DNA of 64,000 nt, from assembly GCA_022447665.1 (NCBI GenBank), contig JAKVAQ010000016.1:62001-126000 (forward strand), read 5' to 3'. Position 1 is the stretch's first letter. Every line of letters begins with the position of its first letter. The stretch is from Crocinitomicaceae bacterium. Lineage in GTDB: Bacteria > Bacteroidota > Bacteroidia > Flavobacteriales_D > Crocinitomicaceae. Below are positions 59,497 to 64,000 of the stretch, piece after piece. The position numbers and the translations under genes were made by a program. The notes beneath the pieces are model-generated. The model ran no database searches. It was not told the origin of the DNA and saw only the letters and a program-made list of their open reading frames with translations.

Positions 59497-60444
59497 TTAT
59501 TGCATTAATCCTTTCCCAACTTTGTTAATTCTCCCCTGTTCTTGGAGCAAAATTACCGCTTTATCTAAAATACCATTGATAAATTGCTGACTTTTCGGAG
59601 TGCTATAGAATTTAGCGATTTCAATGTACTCGTTTAAAGTAACCTTAACAGGAATTGATTTGTTCTCAACAAGCTCAGTAATTGCCAGCTTTAAAAGAAT
59701 AAAGTCCATTTTTGCGATCCTGTCCAATTCCCAATTCTGGGTTAGCTCATCTATAAGTTTGGTATTCTCCTCATCATTACCAATCGTCTTGTATACCAAC
59801 TGATGGATGAAATTCTTTTCCTCTTCCTCATCCCTAAAAAGACGCATCAACTGAAAATCTTTTTCTTTCTTTACTTGCTTTATGTTCTTTATGATCATCG
59901 AACAAATAAGGTCAATATCATCCAACCAGTAAATGCTTTCGTTCTCGAAAAAATCATGAAGCAAACCAAATTGAGCAATATGCTCTTTTAATAAAGCCAC
60001 TGCAAACTGCTGATCTTCATCAAAATTAGTTTCACGGGTTGACATGTATTCTTGATATACTACCCCGTCCTTTATCTCTAAGAACATTTTACGAATCAAA
60101 TCCTGCTTAACTGCACCCAGCCAATTCACTTTTTTCTCTTCTGAAACTTTCGTAAGAGACGAATTTCCTTTTAAAGCTTGAATAATAGCATTATCAACAA
60201 ACTTCAAGTTGGGATTCAAATCTTCTTCGGTTGGTCTTAATTTTTCCTTCTTCTCAGCTAACTTACTAGCTGCATGATCTGATAACTCCGGATATAGTAA
60301 TAAGAAGTAGATGTAGAGTTCATACATCTTATCGATCGATCTCCACAGTTCTTTTTCAACCTGTCGTGCATCCTTATCCTCCGTCTGAAAATAAGCGTAT
60401 AACACTTGTAAAACCTTAATTCTAAGGTGTCGTCTATTTAGCAT
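59497..60444 (-). CDS. nusB: Transcription antitermination factor NusB
   Basis: RNA-binding factor for processive rRNA transcription. The ATG at 60442-60444 (MLNRRHLRIKVLQVLYAYF) is preferred to the TTG one codon earlier. At 315 residues it is about twice the E. coli length, with a middle insertion that is normal for Bacteroidota. The C-terminal half contains DRIAKMDFILLKLAITEL and FINGILDKAV, the family hallmarks. It is in the cluster with leucine dehydrogenase, DUF1573 and yajC. Confidence 0.96.
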   Translation of the reverse strand: MLNRRHLRIKVLQVLYAYFQTEDKDARQVEKELWRSIDKMYELYIYFLLLYPELSDHAASKLAEKKEKLRPTEEDLNPNLKFVDNAIIQALKGNSSLTKVSEEKKVNWLGAVKQDLIRKMFLEIKDGVVYQEYMSTRETNFDEDQQFAVALLKEHIAQFGLLHDFFENESIYWLDDIDLICSMIIKNIKQVKKEKDFQLMRLFRDEEEEKNFIHQLVYKTIGNDEENTKLIDELTQNWELDRIAKMDFILLKLAITELVENKSIPVKVTLNEYIEIAKFYSTPKSQQFINGILDKAVILLQEQGRINKVGKGLMQ

Positions 60445-60453
60445 CAACTATTC

Positions 60454-61551
60454 TTAAAAAGGAAGTTTAACCTTACCTATTGCCTCAATGCGTTCTTCGG
60501 CCATTTGATTAGCAATTTGATAAGTAGGAATATTATTCTCTCTTGATCTATTCAAGATGTTCAACGTTGTATTGTAAATTTCTGAAGCTTTATCGTGAGC
60601 CCATTCCGAAGAAAGCCCTTTTACTTCAGCATAACAGTTAATTACACCACCAGCATTGATCATAAAATCAGGAACATAAATCATTCCTCTTTCAAGAACG
60701 GCAACGCCATGAATATCTTCGTTCGCTAATTGGTTATTCGCCGCACCGGCAATAATTGAACACTTTAACTTATTTAGCGTGTCGTCATTCACCGTTGCAC
60801 CTAAAGCACACGGAGCGTATATATCCATGTCGATATCGTAAATATCATCTAAACCAACTACTGTAGCGCCATAGGTTTCAGCAACATGCTTTAATGTTTG
60901 TTCATGTATGTCAGAAATGTAAATTTCAGCTCCTTCATCTTTCAAGTGAGATACTAGATATTCGCCCACGTGTCCAACGCCTTGTACCGCCACTTTTTTT
61001 CCAGATAGAGAATCTGATCCAAACTGAATTTTAGCAGCCGCTTTCATCCCTTGATAAACACCGTATGCCGTCACAGGAGAAGGGTCGCCACTTTTACCAG
61101 GCAAACCAACAACGTGGTTCGTTTCCATATTAACATAGGTCATATCCTTTGGATTAATCCCTACATCCTCAGCAGTAATGTACTTGCCGCCAAGACTATC
61201 TACAAATTTTCCAAATCTTCTAAAAAGTGCCTCACTCTTTTGGGAACGCGCATCTCCAATGATAACTGCTTTCCCCCCTCCGAGGTTTAATCCCGAAATA
61301 GCATTCTTATATGTCATTCCTCGAGACAATCTTAACACATCCTGTAAAGCCTCGTTCTGGTTGTTGTAATTCCACATTCTGGTTCCTCCTAATGCAGGAC
61401 CACAAGTGGTATTATGAACAGCGATTATGGCTTTTAATCCAGTATCATTATCATTACAAAACAAAAGTTGTTCGTGATTATACTTTGACATGCGCTCAAT
61501 AACAGGATTTTGAGCTAAAATTGATTCATCGATTTCTTTGACTTCAAACAT
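60454..61551 (-). CDS. Leucine/phenylalanine/valine dehydrogenase family
   Basis: A 365-residue NAD-dependent amino-acid dehydrogenase that deaminates branched-chain or aromatic amino acids reversibly. It has GPALGGTRMWNY, the catalytic Lys region SGLNLGGGKAVIIGD, and the NAD-binding VAVQGVGHVGEYLV. The ATG at 61549-61551 (MFEVKEIDES) is preferred to the TTG at 61560. It leads the minus-strand operon with nusB and faces the ABC exporter gene. Leucine is the most likely substrate by resemblance. Confidence 0.93.
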   Translation of the reverse strand: MFEVKEIDESILAQNPVIERMSKYNHEQLLFCNDNDTGLKAIIAVHNTTCGPALGGTRMWNYNNQNEALQDVLRLSRGMTYKNAISGLNLGGGKAVIIGDARSQKSEALFRRFGKFVDSLGGKYITAEDVGINPKDMTYVNMETNHVVGLPGKSGDPSPVTAYGVYQGMKAAAKIQFGSDSLSGKKVAVQGVGHVGEYLVSHLKDEGAEIYISDIHEQTLKHVAETYGATVVGLDDIYDIDMDIYAPCALGATVNDDTLNKLKCSIIAGAANNQLANEDIHGVAVLERGMIYVPDFMINAGGVINCYAEVKGLSSEWAHDKASEIYNTTLNILNRSRENNIPTYQIANQMAEERIEAIGKVKLPF

Positions 61552-61592
61552 ATTTTTCAATTAACTAAGGAACGTTAATACAGAACTTAATC

Positions 61593-61600
61593 TAACTTTG
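61593..61600 (+). promoter_or_regulatory. -7 box TAACTTTG for ABC exporter
   Basis: Perfect TAnnTTTG match 34 nt before the ATG at 61635, in the divergent spacer. Confidence 0.5.
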
Positions 61601-61634
61601 TACTCACAAAGCCCGACAAAAATACGATTTTTTA

Positions 61635-63401
61635 ATGTCTCCATTATTTTACCTCAATAAATATTTAAAAAGATATAAGTGGAGACTTATTCTTGGCGCT
61701 CTTTTCATTCTTATTTCGAATCACTTCAAGCTTAAAATGCCAGTTGTTTTAAGGGATACAGTGAACGATATATTTGAGTACTCTAACTCTGGTATAGCCG
61801 TTGAATACGAAGTGATTTTAAAACTTGGGTTGATTGCCGCAGGAATGTTTATGCTATTTTCCTTTTTACAAGGATTTTTCTTGTTCTTAACGCGCCAAAC
61901 AATCATTGTAATGTCACGTTTCATTGAGTTTGACCTTAAAAATGAAATTTACAAGCATTACCAAAAATTACCTTTCAATTTTTACAAAAAGAACTCCACA
62001 GGTGATTTAATGAATCGTGTGAGTGAAGACGTGACTAAAGTCCGCATGTATTTGGGCCCTGGCATTATGTACACTGTTAACTTACTTTGTCTATTTGTGC
62101 TTGGAATCATTCAAATGTTCTCTGTAAATCCTGAACTTACTTTATATGCCCTAGCCCCATTACCCGTTATGTCTGTGTTGATTTACTTTGTAAGCTCCAC
62201 GATCAATAGAAAGAGTGAACAAGTTCAACGTCAGCAATCGAAGCTAAGTACCATTGTTCAAGAATCCTTCGCAGGAATTCGAGTTCTTAAATCTCACATA
62301 CGAGAAAAATTTTCATTAAAATCATTTGAAGTTGAGTCTGAAGCATATAAAGATAAATCAGTAAGTCTAGAAAAGACTAACGCTTTCTTTATGCCTACAA
62401 TTATGGTTCTGATTGGAATGAGTAATATTCTTACGGTCTACATAGGCGGTAAACAAGTTCAAGCGGAAACAATTCCTCCGGGTCAAATAGCTGAGTTTAT
62501 TTACTATGTGAACCTTTTGACATGGCCATTTGCTTCAGTAGGATGGGTTACAAGTGTTATACAAAGAGCGGCGGCTTCTCAGCAGAGAATCAATGAATTC
62601 TTAGCCGCTGAACCTGAAAGAGATGACCGTTATGGTCTTGAGCATGAATTTGAAGATTCGATTGTATTTAAAGATGTATCGTTAAAATATGAGAATTCGG
62701 GAATAGAAGCTGTTAAAAATCTCAACCTTTCGATCAAAAAAGGAGATACTTTAGGCATAATAGGTAAAACCGGCAGTGGAAAGTCGAGTATTGCTTATTT
62801 ACTTACACAGTTTGTACAACCTACCATGGGTAGAATCCTTATGGATGGCGTGCCGATTAAAGACATTCAACTTAGAAGCTGGCGAAAGAACACGAGCTAT
62901 GTTCCTCAAGACCATTTCTTGTTTTCAGACAGTATTAAGAATAACATATTATTCGGGATTCAGAGCGGTGAAGTGGATGAAGCAAAACTTATTGAAGCTG
63001 CTAAACAAGCTGATATTCATGAGAACATAATGAACTTTCCTGATCAATACGAAATACTGCTTGGCGAGCGCGGTATAAATTTATCTGGTGGGCAGAAACA
63101 GCGTGTATCTATAGCACGTGCTTTTATAAAGAATTCTGATTTACTTATTCTGGACGATGCCCTTTCTGCCGTAGATACTGAAACTGAAGAAAGAATTTTG
63201 AACACATTAAAATCCAAAAACGCTTCTCAAACCAAAGTAATTATAACGCATAGAATCTCATCCATTAAATACGCAGATAAAATTATCGTACTGGATGAAG
63301 GAAAACTAATTGAGGAAGGAACTCACTCAGAATTACTGGCTTTAGAGGGCGCCTATTTTAAAATTCACAAGAAGCAAGAACTTCAGAAAAACGAAAATTG
63401 A
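61635..63401 (+). CDS. ABC exporter, fused permease and ATPase (MsbA-like)
   Basis: A 588-residue half-transporter that works as a homodimer. It has an N-terminal six-helix domain (about 15-310) and a C-terminal ATPase with Walker A (GIIGKTGSGKSSIAYLL), Q-loop YVPQDHFLFSDSI, signature NLSGGQKQRVSIARAF, Walker B (LLILDDALSAVDTETEE) and the His switch (IITHRISS). The family exports lipids, lipid A or drugs. It is divergent from the leucine dehydrogenase operon, a conserved flavobacterial arrangement. Substrate unknown. Confidence 0.95.
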   Translation: MSPLFYLNKYLKRYKWRLILGALFILISNHFKLKMPVVLRDTVNDIFEYSNSGIAVEYEVILKLGLIAAGMFMLFSFLQGFFLFLTRQTIIVMSRFIEFDLKNEIYKHYQKLPFNFYKKNSTGDLMNRVSEDVTKVRMYLGPGIMYTVNLLCLFVLGIIQMFSVNPELTLYALAPLPVMSVLIYFVSSTINRKSEQVQRQQSKLSTIVQESFAGIRVLKSHIREKFSLKSFEVESEAYKDKSVSLEKTNAFFMPTIMVLIGMSNILTVYIGGKQVQAETIPPGQIAEFIYYVNLLTWPFASVGWVTSVIQRAAASQQRINEFLAAEPERDDRYGLEHEFEDSIVFKDVSLKYENSGIEAVKNLNLSIKKGDTLGIIGKTGSGKSSIAYLLTQFVQPTMGRILMDGVPIKDIQLRSWRKNTSYVPQDHFLFSDSIKNNILFGIQSGEVDEAKLIEAAKQADIHENIMNFPDQYEILLGERGINLSGGQKQRVSIARAFIKNSDLLILDDALSAVDTETEERILNTLKSKNASQTKVIITHRISSIKYADKIIVLDEGKLIEEGTHSELLALEGAYFKIHKKQELQKNEN

Positions 63402-63420
63402 TTATTCGGTTATCTATCCT

Positions 63421-63428
63421 TATCTTTG
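63421..63428 (+). promoter_or_regulatory. -7 box TATCTTTG for ttcA
   Basis: Perfect TAnnTTTG match 12 nt before the ATG at 63441. Confidence 0.5.
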
Positions 63429-63440
63429 CGCCTCAATAGA

Positions 63441-64000
63441 ATGTCAGAGACGAAAGAAAATATAGTTGATTTTGAAAAACTAAACCGCAAGATTAAAAAG
63501 ACGGTTTGGAATGCCATTAATGATTTCGGAATGATTGAAGATGGCGACAAGATAATGGTTTGTTTATCGGGAGGAAAGGATAGCTACACTATGTTGGATA
63601 TCCTATGCCAGATTCAGAAATCATCTGTATTCAACTTTGATCTAATAGCAGTCAATCTTGATCAAAAACAACCGGGATTTCCTGAAGAGGTTTTACCCAA
63701 TTACCTTACCGATTTAGGCGTTAACTTCGAAATTGTAGAAAAAGACACCTACTCTATCGTTAAAGAGAAGACTCCTGAAGGAAAAACTACTTGTTCTCTA
63801 TGTTCTCGATTAAGAAGAGGTACGCTATACGAAGCTGCAGAGCGCCTTGGCTGTAATAAAATCTGTCTAGGTCATCATAGAGACGACATTCTTGAAACTT
63901 TTTTCTTGAATCTATTTTTCGCCGGGAAAATTGAGACCATGCCGGCCAAATACAGAACGAATGACGATCGTTTTGTTGTTTTAAGACCACTTGCTTTGGT
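63441..64000 (+). CDS. ttcA: tRNA 2-thiocytidine(32) synthetase TtcA, 3' end outside window
   Basis: The first 186 or so residues of TtcA, which thiolates C32 in the anticodon loop of certain tRNAs with an iron-sulfur cluster and ATP. It has the PP-loop [16 protein letters not shown], the cluster-binding CxxC in [16 protein letters not shown] and the downstream [17 protein letters not shown]. The window ends within the coding region, so the C-terminus and its third Cys-containing motif are not seen. It starts 39 bp after the ABC exporter. Confidence 0.93.
   Translation, partial: MSETKENIVDFEKLNRKIKKTVWNAINDFGMIEDGDKIMVCLSGGKDSYTMLDILCQIQKSSVFNFDLIAVNLDQKQPGFPEEVLPNYLTDLGVNFEIVEKDTYSIVKEKTPEGKTTCSLCSRLRRGTLYEAAERLGCNKICLGHHRDDILETFFLNLFFAGKIETMPAKYRTNDDRFVVLRPLAL

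Noticed and set aside
1-64000. rRNA, tRNA, insertion sequence, prophage, toxin-antitoxin or CRISPR-Cas loci
   Set aside because: I looked for cloverleaf-type and rRNA-like sequence, transposase motifs, terminal repeats and Cas-type genes on both strands and saw none; faint tRNA-like folds cannot be fully excluded without a covariance search.

Overview
The window reads as a chromosomal segment of a marine Bacteroidota, most likely of the order Flavobacteriales; I cannot fix the family. The signs are low G+C, two secreted proteins ending in a type IX secretion (T9SS) sorting domain, many short lipoproteins, almost no Shine-Dalgarno sequences, TAnnTTTG-type -7 promoter boxes, a proteorhodopsin followed by a retinal-forming Blh oxygenase, a long NusB, and the leucine dehydrogenase / nusB / DUF1573 / yajC block facing an ABC transporter that is familiar from flavobacteria. 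I see no rRNA or tRNA gene, insertion sequence, phage, CRISPR array or integron.

Layout. 1-5.6 kb: a cut-off leucine-rich-repeat protein, aroC, a phosphohexomutase, and an acyl-CoA reductase divergent from a 2[4Fe-4S] ferredoxin, then comB. 5.6-11.6 kb: cell-surface genes, including a T9SS-exported nuclease/phosphatase-fold enzyme, a Gfo/Idh oxidoreductase with a lipoprotein and an exopolysaccharide-type sugar transferase, and an SGNH hydrolase. 11.7-18.7 kb: a 59-residue DUF5522 protein, a YrdC-family protein, an SpmA/SpmB-like membrane protein with an extra C-terminal domain, then fhs, fdhD and GAPDH. 18.7-23.7 kb: a large S8 protease with a Glu where the catalytic Asp is expected, and lpdA followed closely by a cold-shock gene.

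23.7-29.9 kb: a glycine-rich lipoprotein, an M61 peptidase, an IMPACT-family protein, an M42-like peptidase and an acyltransferase pair resembling the glycine-lipid genes glsA/glsB. 29.9-37.4 kb: tandem paralogous lipoproteins, a metallophosphoesterase, a beta-lactamase-fold hydrolase, a PaaG-like hydratase, an SDR and a HutD-like protein. 37.4-39.5 kb: a 388-bp very A+T-rich spacer, proteorhodopsin, a strong intercistronic hairpin, and blh. 39.7-50.3 kb: small membrane proteins and lipoproteins, a LOG protein, a 1848-residue alpha-2-macroglobulin with thioester motif, and a transglutaminase-like membrane protein. 50.4-64 kb: hbd, a 1408-residue TPR/PAS/GAF/PP2C sensor phosphatase, rpsF-rpsR-rplI, dnaX split over two frames, yajC-DUF1573-nusB-leucine dehydrogenase, an MsbA-like ABC exporter and the start of ttcA.

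No single cassette here is an obviously new defence or biosynthetic system. The most unusual signals are: (1) a set of TAnnTTTG boxes placed exactly 4 nt before start codons, which predicts leaderless mRNAs; (2) three cases in which the upstream gene's stop codon is part of the downstream gene's -7 box; (3) dnaX split at a TAATG junction, which would make gamma-like and tau-tail proteins separately; (4) the Asp-to-Glu S8 protease; (5) a glycine-rich lipoprotein that may form a polyglycine or collagen-like structure; (6) a hairpin between proteorhodopsin and blh; (7) a minus-strand terminator between two divergent genes, hinting at an unannotated small RNA.
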